A DNA stretch of 64,000 bases, taken from assembly GCA_964446115.1 (NCBI GenBank), contig CAYUNE010000028.1:11809-75808 (forward strand). The letters are read 5' to 3'. The stretch comes from CAYUNE01 sp964446115. GTDB taxonomy: Bacteria; Desulfobacterota; Desulfobulbia; Desulfobulbales; Desulfobulbaceae. Position numbers and translations under genes: made by a program. The first letter of the stretch is position 1; every line of letters begins with the position of its first letter. This document shows positions 50,501 to 59,283 of the stretch, piece by piece. The notes beneath the pieces were generated by a model. That model worked only from the letters and a program-made list of their open reading frames with translations, did no database searches and was not told the origin of the DNA.

Positions 50501-51610
50501 ATGAAGCCGGGCGAAAACGATAAGATCAATATCATCGTCACCGGCGGCGGAACCGGCGGACATCTTTTCCCGGGTATTGCCGCGGCAGAGGGCTTACGGG
50601 AACGACTGCCCGGCTGCAATATCATGTTCATCGGCACCCGGCGTCACCTGGACAAGAGCACCCTGTCCCGCTATCCCTACACCATCGCCACCATCAGCTG
50701 TCGGGGGCTCAAGGGCAAAGGGTTGCCGGCGCGCCTCACCGCTTTGCTCCAGTTGCCGCCGGCGGTTGTGTCCGCCGTCGGCCATATCCGCTCCCACCGC
50801 TCCGTGCTCGTTTTCGGAGTCGGCGGGTATGTAACCGGTCCGGTTCTGCTGGCGGCGAAACTGCTGGGCATTCCAACCTGCATCCACGAGCAGAATGCCG
50901 TTCCGGGTATGGCCAACAGAATGCTCTCCCGCTTTGTGGACAGAATTTTCATTTCCATTCCGGTGGAGGAAAATATCTTTCCATCGAAAAAAACCGTTCT
51001 CACCGGCAATCCCGTCCGCCGGGAAATCATTGCAGCCGCCGCCAAACCACGCCCGGACAAAGGAGAAAAACAAACCCTCCTGGTCCTTGGCGGCAGCCAG
51101 GGCGCCCATAGTATCAACATGTTGATGATCAAGGCAGCGGGCATGATCAAGAACAACCTGCGCTCACCCTTCTTCATTCTGCACCAGTCCGGCGGCAAGG
51201 ACCTGGAACAGGTGCGTCGATGTTATCGGGAAATGGGAATTAAGGCCCGGGTGGAAGAATTTTTCCATGACATGGCCGCAGCCTATAGCCAAGCCGACCT
51301 GGTGGTCTCCCGGGCCGGGGCGACCACCCTGGCGGAACTGTCGGTAATGGGATTGCCCGCTCTGCTCATTCCTTACCCCTACGCCGCCGACAACCACCAG
51401 GAAAAAAACGCCGGGTACTACACTGAAGGAGGCGGGGCAATGCTGCTCAAACAATCGGATTTAACGGGAAAAATACTTGCGACAAATATCATCGCCTGCT
51501 TGAAGAATCCGGACAAATTGCATACAATGAGTGATTGCATGAAAGAGCTAGGCCGTCCGGAAGCCACCAAGGTTCTCGTTGATAATTTATTGGAATTAAT
51601 AAAAATTTAA
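50501..51610 (+). CDS. murG: Lipid II synthase MurG
   Basis: A 369-residue glycosyltransferase (GT28) that adds GlcNAc to lipid I at the inner face of the membrane. Marks: VTGGGTGGHLFPGIAAAEGL near 13-32, GVGGYVTGPVLLAAK, CIHEQNAVPGMANR, LGGSQGAHSIN and VSRAGATTLAELSVMGLPALLIPYP. Complete length. Confidence 0.96.
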   Translation: MKPGENDKINIIVTGGGTGGHLFPGIAAAEGLRERLPGCNIMFIGTRRHLDKSTLSRYPYTIATISCRGLKGKGLPARLTALLQLPPAVVSAVGHIRSHRSVLVFGVGGYVTGPVLLAAKLLGIPTCIHEQNAVPGMANRMLSRFVDRIFISIPVEENIFPSKKTVLTGNPVRREIIAAAAKPRPDKGEKQTLLVLGGSQGAHSINMLMIKAAGMIKNNLRSPFFILHQSGGKDLEQVRRCYREMGIKARVEEFFHDMAAAYSQADLVVSRAGATTLAELSVMGLPALLIPYPYAADNHQEKNAGYYTEGGGAMLLKQSDLTGKILATNIIACLKNPDKLHTMSDCMKELGRPEATKVLVDNLLELIKI

Positions 51611-51659
51611 ACTTCGTCAAAAGACAGAAAAAGACTCGACCCAGCCACAAATAAAACTG

Positions 51660-53102
51660 ATGTATAACAAAAACAAACAGATCCACTTTGTCGGCATCGG
51701 CGGCATCGGTATGAGTGGTATAGCCGAGTTGCTTCTCAACCTCGGTTACCGGGTCAGCGGCTCGGATCTCCACCAGTCCGAGATTACCAGAAGGCTGGAA
51801 CGGCTCGGAGCGGTGATCCGCATCGGTCACCGACCGGAATGGTCCGTGGGAGTGGATGTCATGGTCACCTCTTCAGCCATTGCCCCGGACAACCCGGAGG
51901 TGGCCACCGCCATGGCCAACCAGGTGCCGGTCATCCAGCGCGCCGAAATGCTGGCCGAACTCATGCGGCTGAAAAAATACGGGATCGGCATCGCCGGCAG
52001 CCACGGCAAGACCTCCACCTCTTCCCTGGTTTCCTGGCTGCTCTACAAGGCCGGACTTGATCCCACCGTGGTTGTGGGCGGCAAGGTGGACAGCCTGGGC
52101 GGCAATGCCAAGCTGGGTGCCGGAGAATTTCTGGTGGCCGAAGCCGACGAGAGCGACGGCTCTTTCCTCAAACTGGATCCGGTGATCGAGGTGGTGACCA
52201 ATATCGACCTGGAGCATCTTGACTATTACCGTGACCTGGATCACATCAAGGAGACCTTCCTGCGTTTTATCGACAAAATTCCCTTTTACGGCGCCGCCAT
52301 CCTCTGTCTTGACGACCATAACATTGTGGATCTGCTACCGAAAATTCGCAAACGGATTATCACCTACGGTCTCACGGAGCAGGCGGATCTCTATGCCGCC
52401 GATATCAGGCAGGAGGGGAGGAAGACCCATTACACCGTCCGCTGGGGACGCTTTACCCTTGGAAAAATTACCCTTGCTTCGCCGGGACGCCACAACATTC
52501 TCAACAGCCTGGCGGCCATCGGAGTGGGGCTGGAACTTGAGATCGATTTCAAGACCATCGCAGAGGCCCTGCAGAGCTTTGCCGGGGTTCAGCGTCGCAT
52601 CCAGGTCAAGGGAGAGACGAATTCCGTCACCGTGGTCGACGATTACGGCCATCATCCCACCGAGATCAGGGCCACCCTGGATGCCATGCGCGAAGGCTGG
52701 CCCGACCGGCGGCTGGTTGTCGTCTTCCAGCCGCATCGCTACAGCCGGACACAGGCCCTGTTTGACGAATTCAAGACCGCCTTTCACCGGGCCGACCTGC
52801 TGATTGTCACCGACATTTACGCCGCCTCCGAATCACCCATAAAAGGAGTTGACGGCGCCTGTCTGGCTGCAGCCATCAGACGCCACGGCCATAAAAACTG
52901 CCATTACCGCCCCCGGCTGGAGAGTCTGCACCATGAACTGAAGCCGCTGCTCAGAAAAGGTGACGTGGTTCTCACCCTGGGAGCCGGCAATATCGTCCGC
53001 GTCGGTGAAAGGCTGCTGCGGGAGCTGCGGTCGGACCAGGGGGAAACGGCCGCCGGCAGGCAACCGGCGAACCCGGACCGCGAAGAGGTGTTGACGGGAT
53101 GA
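51660..53102 (+). CDS. murC: UDP-MurNAc:L-alanine ligase
   Basis: A 480-residue MurC that adds the first amino acid of the stem peptide. FVGIGGIGMSGIAELL near 10-25, ATP loop GIAGSHGKTSTSSLV near 113-127, EADESDGSFL, NIDLEHLDYY, DDYGHHPTEIRATL and FQPHRYSRT. It overlaps murB by 4 bp (ATGA). Confidence 0.97.
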   Translation: MYNKNKQIHFVGIGGIGMSGIAELLLNLGYRVSGSDLHQSEITRRLERLGAVIRIGHRPEWSVGVDVMVTSSAIAPDNPEVATAMANQVPVIQRAEMLAELMRLKKYGIGIAGSHGKTSTSSLVSWLLYKAGLDPTVVVGGKVDSLGGNAKLGAGEFLVAEADESDGSFLKLDPVIEVVTNIDLEHLDYYRDLDHIKETFLRFIDKIPFYGAAILCLDDHNIVDLLPKIRKRIITYGLTEQADLYAADIRQEGRKTHYTVRWGRFTLGKITLASPGRHNILNSLAAIGVGLELEIDFKTIAEALQSFAGVQRRIQVKGETNSVTVVDDYGHHPTEIRATLDAMREGWPDRRLVVVFQPHRYSRTQALFDEFKTAFHRADLLIVTDIYAASESPIKGVDGACLAAAIRRHGHKNCHYRPRLESLHHELKPLLRKGDVVLTLGAGNIVRVGERLLRELRSDQGETAAGRQPANPDREEVLTG

Positions 53103-54022
53103 ATGAAAGCCTGCGCCGCAAATTTCAGGAGTTCCGGAGTGGAAGGGTGAAGTGGGATGTCTCCATGGCATCCTATTCGACGATCCGCGCCGGTGGTCCC
53201 GCCGCGGCCCTGGTTACCGCGGAGACTCTCCCCGAGCTGGAGGAACTGTTGCGCTGGCTGGGCGAAAACCGCATCAGCCACCGGCTCATCGGCCGCGGCA
53301 GCAACATCCTTGTCCGCGATGACGGATTCGACGGGGTGATTATCCTGCTGGGCAAAGGTTTCCGCACCCTTGAACCCCTCGACTCGGCTCCGGGGACCAT
53401 CGACCTTCGGGTCGGCGGGGGCTGCTCGCTTGCTGGTCTGCTCAGCTGGTGCCGGGACAACGGTGTCGGCGGCATGGAGTTTATCGCGGGTATTCCCGGC
53501 AGCATGGGCGGGGCAATCACCATGAATGCCGGCGCCTGGGGCCGCAGCATGAAAGATGTGGTCCACGGCATCACGGTTGTCGACCAAAGGGGCGAAGTCC
53601 ACGAAATAGGCCGGCAGCACCTGCGTTTTGCCTACCGCCGGCTGGAGATGCCGCGGGAAATCGCGGATCGGGCCGTGATTGTTGAAGCCCGCCTCTCCCT
53701 GTACCCGGAGGAGAAAAAGACCATTCGGCAAACCTGCCAGGCCCATCTGGCCCGCCGCAGGAAAAACCAGCCCCGGGCAGCGGCCAGTGCCGGTTCTTTT
53801 TTCAGAAATCCTGCCGGAGATTTCGCCGGTCGTCTCATCGAAGCCGCCGGCCTCAAAGGGCTGCAGCGCGGGGCTGCCATGGTTTCCCGGGATCACGCCA
53901 ATTTCATCATCAACACCGGCGGGGCCTCGGCCCGGGATATCACCGACCTGGCCGGAGAGGTTCAGGAGCGGGTATTGCGCCACAGCGGCGTACAACTGGA
54001 ACCGGAAGTGCATATCATATGA
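53099..54022 (+). CDS. murB: UDP-N-acetylenolpyruvoylglucosamine reductase
   Basis: A 307-residue FAD-dependent MurB that completes UDP-MurNAc. FAD-binding block LIGRGSNILVRDDGFDGVII, FIAGIPGSMGGAITMNAGAWG, and the end with ASAGSFFRNPAGDFAGRLIEAAGLKG (catalytic Ser region) and DHANFIINTGGASARDI. Type I length. It overlaps ftsQ by 4 bp; no ddl lies between them. Confidence 0.96.
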   Translation: MNESLRRKFQEFRSGRVKWDVSMASYSTIRAGGPAAALVTAETLPELEELLRWLGENRISHRLIGRGSNILVRDDGFDGVIILLGKGFRTLEPLDSAPGTIDLRVGGGCSLAGLLSWCRDNGVGGMEFIAGIPGSMGGAITMNAGAWGRSMKDVVHGITVVDQRGEVHEIGRQHLRFAYRRLEMPREIADRAVIVEARLSLYPEEKKTIRQTCQAHLARRRKNQPRAAASAGSFFRNPAGDFAGRLIEAAGLKGLQRGAAMVSRDHANFIINTGGASARDITDLAGEVQERVLRHSGVQLEPEVHII

Positions 54023-54978
54023 AACCGAACTTTCCGCACCGACACAATCTCCGGCGGCAGTGGCGCCCGGAGGATAAGAAAGGCGGGGTCCCGAACGCTC
54101 TCCTGAACCGGACCCGGCAACTGCTATCGAGTCTTTCCTCGGCACTGCCGCGCCGCGGGAGGTTCCGGCCCGGCATCTACGATGATCCCGGCGGCCAACG
54201 CAACCGCCTGATCAAAAAGACCCTGGCGCGCCTCAGCCTTCTGCTTCTGCTCATCACCCTCTGCTGCGGTGTGGGTGTTGCCGGTTTTCACCTGCTGGGG
54301 TATTCCGATATCTTTCGGGTCACCACCGTAACCATCCGGGGCAACCGGATGGTCCGCGATCATCAGATCCGCGAACTCGCCTCCCTGGGAAACACCACCG
54401 GGATGCTGCGGATCAACACCGCCCGGCTTGCCGCCGACATTGCCCGCCACCCCTGGATCGATCGGGTGAGCGTTACCCGGCAGTGGCCCTCCACCCTGGC
54501 CATCCGGGTTACCGAACACGTTCCCCTGGCCCTGGTCAACAGCGGCGAAGCCGACCGGCAGCGCCTCTTCTACGTGGACCGCTCCGGCCGTCTTTTCGCT
54601 CCGGTCATGACCTCCAGGGATGTCGATTTTCCGGTTATCACCGGCACGCCGGAACAGCTGGCTGTCAAAGACGGTAAGATCACCGGAAAATCGGCCGCGG
54701 CGGAGGCGCTGCACTTTCTGCGGCTGGCCCGCAAAAGCGTGGTGTTGCCGGTACAGGCCGTTTCGGAGATTCATGTGGACAAAGAGGAGGGGCTCATCGT
54801 TTATCTGGTGGAGCGGCCCTTTCCCATCTATCTGGGCGTAAACAATATCAAGCGGAAATTCGACCGCCTGCAGAACATTGTCAGGGATCTTTACCGGCGG
54901 CAGGAGTTCGACCGGATCGCCGAGATTCGGATGGAGTATACCGCCGACAAGGTGCTGGTCGCCAAAATCGGGCCCTGA
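54019..54978 (+). CDS. ftsQ: Cell division protein FtsQ
   Basis: A 319-residue bitopic division protein. A long basic cytoplasmic N-terminus (about 70 residues) is followed by one transmembrane helix (about 74-97, LLLLITLCCGVGVAGFHLLG), a POTRA domain (VTTVTIRGNRMVRDHQIRELA) and the FtsQ beta domain (DRVSVTRQWPSTLAIRVTEHVPLAL; YVDRSGRLFAPV). FtsQ scaffolds FtsL/FtsB. ATGA overlap with murB. Confidence 0.94.
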   Translation: MKPNFPHRHNLRRQWRPEDKKGGVPNALLNRTRQLLSSLSSALPRRGRFRPGIYDDPGGQRNRLIKKTLARLSLLLLLITLCCGVGVAGFHLLGYSDIFRVTTVTIRGNRMVRDHQIRELASLGNTTGMLRINTARLAADIARHPWIDRVSVTRQWPSTLAIRVTEHVPLALVNSGEADRQRLFYVDRSGRLFAPVMTSRDVDFPVITGTPEQLAVKDGKITGKSAAAEALHFLRLARKSVVLPVQAVSEIHVDKEEGLIVYLVERPFPIYLGVNNIKRKFDRLQNIVRDLYRRQEFDRIAEIRMEYTADKVLVAKIGP

Positions 54979-55012
54979 TCACCAGCGGCAGGAAAGCGGG
55001 AAGGAAGACATC

Positions 55013-56239
55013 GTGGGAGAAGAACAGGAATTTCGGGAAGAAGGCAGACTGGTTGCCGGAGTGGATATCGGCACCACCAAAATCTGCGTGGTCATCGGCG
55101 AGGTTTTTCCCGATGAAATAGAGATCATCGGCGTGGGAACCACGGCTTCAATGGGCCTGAAAAAGGGTGTAATCGTCAACATCGAAAGCACCGTGGAATC
55201 CATCCGCAACGCTGTGCGCGAAGCCGAGGACATGGCGGAATGCGATGTGGACACGGTCTATGTCGGTATTGCCGGCAGCCATATCAAGGGATTCAACAGC
55301 CCCGGCATCCTGGCCATCAACAACCAGGAAATCACCAACCGGCAGATCGACGAGGTCATCCACGCCGCCCAGACCGTCAAGATCTCCGATAACCAGCGCA
55401 TCATCCATGTCCTGCCCCAGGAATACATGGTGGATGACCACACCGGCATCCAGAACCCGCTGGGCATGACCGGGGTGCGGCTGGTAACCAACGTCCACAT
55501 CGTCACCGCCGATATCACCGCCATTCACAATCTCTACACCAGTTGCAACCGTGCCGGACTCCAGGTCAAACAGATCGTCCTGGAATCAGTGGCCTCGGCG
55601 CTGACCGTTCTCACCAAGGAGGAAAAGGAGATCGGCGTAGCCCTGGTGGATATCGGCGGCGGCACCACGGATCTTGCCGTCTTTGCCAACGGCACCATCA
55701 AGCATACCTGGGAACTGGGGCTTGGCGGCAACAATCTCACCAACGATCTCTCCATCGGCCTGGTAACGCCGCTGCAGGAGGCCGAACGCCTCAAGTATCT
55801 CTACGGCGGCGCCCTGTCGGAGATGATCAAGGAAAATCACGTGGTGGAAGTGCCCACCGTGGGCGAACGCCGGCCCCGCAAGGTTTCCCAGCGGGTGCTG
55901 GTGGAAATACTGGAAGCGCGCATCGAGGAAATTCTCCAGCTGGTCAACCAAGAACTCATCGACTCCGGCTACAAGGAGCGCATCAACTCCGGCATCGTCA
56001 TCACCGGAGGTACGGCCCTGCTGGACAATATCACCGAACTCGCCGAACAGATCTTCGATTCTCCGGTGCGCATCGGATATCCCGAGGGGGTAAGCGGTAA
56101 AGTCGAGGAAATCGACTCACCCCGCTGCTCCGCCGCCGTGGGCCTGATGCTCTTCGGCAGCAAGGACGAAACCCGGAAACATCAGGGCCCCACCGGCATG
56201 ATGGGACGGATGGCCAGCTGGCTGAAGAATATTGTTTAG
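55013..56239 (+). CDS. ftsA: Cell division protein FtsA
   Basis: A 408-residue actin-like protein that anchors FtsZ to the membrane. AGVDIGTTKICVVIGE near the start, the SHU 1C region, ALVDIGGGTTDLAVF, ITGGTALLDNI, and a C-terminal amphipathic membrane-binding helix (MMGRMASWLKNIV). The GTG at 55013 is chosen because AAGGA lies 10 bases upstream and homology starts there; the frame extends back into ftsQ. Confidence 0.96.
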   Translation: MGEEQEFREEGRLVAGVDIGTTKICVVIGEVFPDEIEIIGVGTTASMGLKKGVIVNIESTVESIRNAVREAEDMAECDVDTVYVGIAGSHIKGFNSPGILAINNQEITNRQIDEVIHAAQTVKISDNQRIIHVLPQEYMVDDHTGIQNPLGMTGVRLVTNVHIVTADITAIHNLYTSCNRAGLQVKQIVLESVASALTVLTKEEKEIGVALVDIGGGTTDLAVFANGTIKHTWELGLGGNNLTNDLSIGLVTPLQEAERLKYLYGGALSEMIKENHVVEVPTVGERRPRKVSQRVLVEILEARIEEILQLVNQELIDSGYKERINSGIVITGGTALLDNITELAEQIFDSPVRIGYPEGVSGKVEEIDSPRCSAAVGLMLFGSKDETRKHQGPTGMMGRMASWLKNIV

Positions 56240-56254
56240 CCCATCACTACTTAA

Positions 56255-56263
56255 TGGTATACT
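56255..56263 (+). promoter_or_regulatory. Possible extended -10 promoter before ftsZ
   Basis: TGG followed by TATACT in the ftsA-ftsZ gap, 25 bp before the first ftsZ ATG. No good -35 box. It could supply extra ftsZ transcription, as is common. Confidence 0.35.
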
Positions 56264-56287
56264 CAGACAAAAAGGACAGAGACTGAC

Positions 56288-57484
56288 ATGCAGGGGGAAG
56301 ACATGCCGTTTAGAATGGCGGAAGAAGAATCGGTAGCGGTTATCAAGGTAATCGGCATCGGTGGCGGCGGCGGCAACGCCATCAACACCATGGTAGACAA
56401 TAATCTCGAAGGAGTTCAGTTTATTGCTGCAAATACCGATATGCAGGCCCTGGAAAAATCAAAGGCCGATATCCGTCTGCAGCTGGGTCCCGGGATCACC
56501 AAGGGAATGGGCGCCGGGGCCAATCCGGAGACCGGCCGGGAAGCGGCCATGGAGAGTTACGACGACATCGCCGAGGTGCTCAAGGGGGCGGACATGGTTT
56601 TCATCACCGCCGGCATGGGAGGCGGCACCGGCACGGGAGCCGCTCCGGTGATCGCCAAATTGAGCCGGGAAATAAGCGCCCTCACCGTGGCGGTGGTCAC
56701 CAAGCCCTTCTACTTCGAGGCCAAAAAACGGATGAAAAACGCCGAACAGGGCTGGGAGGAACTCAAGCAATACGCCGACACCATCATTACCATCCCCAAC
56801 GACCGGTTGCTCAAGCTGATGCAGACCAACTCCACCCTGGTGGACATGATGCGCCAGGTGGACGATGTTCTTTTGCAGGCCATCAAGGGCATCACCGACC
56901 TGATCAATCTCCCCGGTCACATCAACGTCGACTTTGCCGATCTCAAAACGGTAATGAAGGAAGTGGGACCGGCAATCATGGGATCGGGATCGGCCGCCGG
57001 AGAGCACCGGGCCGTGGAGGCTGCCAAGCGGGCCATCGACAATCCGCTGCTGGAGGATGTGGGCATAGACGGGGCCAAGGGCATCCTCATCAACATCTCC
57101 GCCACCCAGGAGAGCCTCACCATGGCGGAATTCATGGAGGCATCGGCCCTTATCCAGGAAAAGGCGGACGACGAGGCCAACGTCATCATCGGCGCCCTCT
57201 TTGACGAGTCCCTGGGTGATGAGCTGCGGGTCACGGTGATTGCCACCGGAATCTCCGGCATCGACGAAACAGAGACCATCTCCGAAATCAACGCGGTGAA
57301 ACAACGCAAGCAGGAAAAACGCAGCCGCAAGATTTCCGAACCCGCCTTCAAGGACCCGGAGAACGTCCGCTTCGCCCAGCCCAACAAGAAGCCGAAAACC
57401 CGTTCCATGCCCATGACCATCTTTGACGACAAGGAACCAAGCGATTGGGACGAACCCGCCTATCTGCGGAAAAAGGCGAACTGA
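56288..57484 (+). CDS. ftsZ: Cell division protein FtsZ
   Basis: A 398-residue tubulin homolog that forms the Z ring. GTP-binding signature GGGTGTGAAPV (about 111-121), IKVIGIGGGGGNAINTM, NTDMQAL, and the T7-loop region NVDFADLKTVM. A charged linker leads to a C-terminal tail with EPSDWDEPAYLRKKA, the usual FtsA-binding peptide. A second in-frame ATG at 56303 has a better GGGGGA site. Last canonical dcw gene. Confidence 0.97.
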   Translation: MQGEDMPFRMAEEESVAVIKVIGIGGGGGNAINTMVDNNLEGVQFIAANTDMQALEKSKADIRLQLGPGITKGMGAGANPETGREAAMESYDDIAEVLKGADMVFITAGMGGGTGTGAAPVIAKLSREISALTVAVVTKPFYFEAKKRMKNAEQGWEELKQYADTIITIPNDRLLKLMQTNSTLVDMMRQVDDVLLQAIKGITDLINLPGHINVDFADLKTVMKEVGPAIMGSGSAAGEHRAVEAAKRAIDNPLLEDVGIDGAKGILINISATQESLTMAEFMEASALIQEKADDEANVIIGALFDESLGDELRVTVIATGISGIDETETISEINAVKQRKQEKRSRKISEPAFKDPENVRFAQPNKKPKTRSMPMTIFDDKEPSDWDEPAYLRKKAN

Positions 57485-59283
57485 AGCCGACAAAGGCATC
57501 CGGGTCCGGCCGGGGCGGTAAAGCCTGGAGCGCCTCCACGCCGCTTGGGGCAGAACTGGGCACGATCCGCAAAAAGTGGACAGACCGCCTGCCCGTTGCC
57601 CTTCTCTACCCCAACACCTACCCGGTGGCCGTCTCCAGCCTGGGTTTCCAGCTGGTCTATGCCCTGGCGAACCAGGCGGATGAGATTGTTTGCGAACGTT
57701 TTGTTCTGCCCTCCTCCCCCGGTCCCTGCCGTTCCCTGGAGTCGAACCGGCCCCTGGGTGATTTTACCCTGATCCTGGCCTCGGTGAGCTTTGAAGATGA
57801 CTATCTCCATCTCATCTCTCTGCTGGCCGCGGGTTCCCTTCCCCTTACCGCTGCCCGGCGGCCCCAGGAGATAGGTCCGGGATCGCCCCTGGTCATTTTC
57901 GGCGGCGTCGCCCTGCTGATGAATCCGGAACCCCTGGCTCCCTTTGCCGATCTCATGGTCATCGGCGAGGCGGAACCGGTCCTGCCGCAGCTGCTGGCAA
58001 CCGTTGCCGGGCTCGTTGAGGACGGCAAGAGGCGCAACGACATCCTGGCAACTCTGGCCCATACCCTGCCCGGCTGCTATGCGCCGGGATTCTACTCCTT
58101 CAGCTATGGAGCCCGGGGCGAGGTCACCGCCATCCGGGCGGAGGCCGACATGCCGCCTCGCATCCGCAAAACCGCGCTGGGCCGGACGGCCACGGCCGGT
58201 TATTCCCGGCTCTTCTCCCCCGAGGCCGAACTTGACCTCTTCATGACCGAACTGGGCCGCGGCTGCAGCCGCGGCTGCCGCTTCTGCGCCGCCGGCTTCA
58301 TCTATCGGCCGCCGCGCCTCTGGAGCGGTCCGGCTATCATCGACGCCCTGCAAAGACGTCCGCAGACCATCGACCGTATCGGCCTCCTGGGCATGGAAAT
58401 GGCCGAAGACCGGGTCATTGACGAGATCATCGGCTACCTGCGGAACCAGGACTGCTCACTATCCTTTTCCTCCCTGCGGGCGGATCGCATCTCGCCGCCG
58501 CTCATCGAACTGCTGGCCGCCTCCCGGATCCGGAGTGTCGCCATCGCTCCGGACGGCTGTTCCGAACGGTTGCGCCGCGTCATCAATAAAAATCTCAGCG
58601 AGGAAAAACTGCTGGAGGCCGCGGTTGCCCTGACCACGGCTGGAATCGTCCACCTGAAACTCTACGTCATGGTGGGACTGCCCACGGAAACCCAGGAGGA
58701 CCTGGCCGAACTGGTGCGATTCATCGGCAGACTCAAGAGAGAAATCGATCCCATTGGCAGGGATCGGGGTCGGCTCACCGAACTCACCCTCTCGGTCAAC
58801 AGTTTCGTACCCAAGCCGTGGACCCCGTTCCAGTACTGCTCCTACGGCGGCCTTGATCCCGGGGAGGCCCGGGCCGCCGTTAGTTCACAGCCGGCGATCA
58901 AGCGTCTGCGGGAACGGATCGGCTACCTGCGCAAACACCTGGGCCGCCTGCCGAACATCCGGTTGAAAACGGACAGGCCGGAGCGGATACTCAGGCAGGC
59001 AATCCTGGCCCGGGGGGACAGGCGGTTGGCGCCCGCCTTGATCAAGTGCGCCCTGCGGGGCGGAGTTCTGAAAAAAAGCCTGCACGAAATCGGCCTTACG
59101 GCGCACCAATACGCCGTCAGGCCCCGGGACGACGATGAAATCTTTCCCTGGGATATCCTTGACCATCGCATAAATCCCCACTACCTGTATGACGAATATC
59201 GCAGGGCGTTTTCGGAAAAATCAACAGCTGCCTGCCGGCCGGACAGGTGCAGGAGCTGCGGCGTCTGCGGGAATGTTAGATAG
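57445..59283 (+). CDS. Radical SAM protein, paralog of the DUF2344-linked enzyme
   Basis: A 612-residue radical SAM protein with a B12-binding-like N-domain (LPVALLYPNTYPVAVSSLGFQLVY) and cluster cysteines C274, C278 and C281 (CSRGCRFC), followed by VAIAPDGCSERLRRVINKN. It resembles residues 1-610 of the protein at 24761-27331 but lacks DUF2344; it ends in a Cys-rich CRPDRCRSCGVCG. Function unknown. The start is a TTG inside ftsZ (40-bp overlap) with AAGGA nine bases ahead, so it is likely coupled to ftsZ. The 3' end overlaps the convergent kinase gene by 8 bp. Confidence 0.85.
   Translation: MGRTRLSAEKGELKPTKASGSGRGGKAWSASTPLGAELGTIRKKWTDRLPVALLYPNTYPVAVSSLGFQLVYALANQADEIVCERFVLPSSPGPCRSLESNRPLGDFTLILASVSFEDDYLHLISLLAAGSLPLTAARRPQEIGPGSPLVIFGGVALLMNPEPLAPFADLMVIGEAEPVLPQLLATVAGLVEDGKRRNDILATLAHTLPGCYAPGFYSFSYGARGEVTAIRAEADMPPRIRKTALGRTATAGYSRLFSPEAELDLFMTELGRGCSRGCRFCAAGFIYRPPRLWSGPAIIDALQRRPQTIDRIGLLGMEMAEDRVIDEIIGYLRNQDCSLSFSSLRADRISPPLIELLAASRIRSVAIAPDGCSERLRRVINKNLSEEKLLEAAVALTTAGIVHLKLYVMVGLPTETQEDLAELVRFIGRLKREIDPIGRDRGRLTELTLSVNSFVPKPWTPFQYCSYGGLDPGEARAAVSSQPAIKRLRERIGYLRKHLGRLPNIRLKTDRPERILRQAILARGDRRLAPALIKCALRGGVLKKSLHEIGLTAHQYAVRPRDDDEIFPWDILDHRINPHYLYDEYRRAFSEKSTAACRPDRCRSCGVCGNVR

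Noticed and set aside
52904..54145. A 413-codon minus-strand ORF
   Set aside because: Shadow of murC, murB and ftsQ.
56459..57499. A 346-codon minus-strand ORF
   Set aside because: Shadow of ftsZ.
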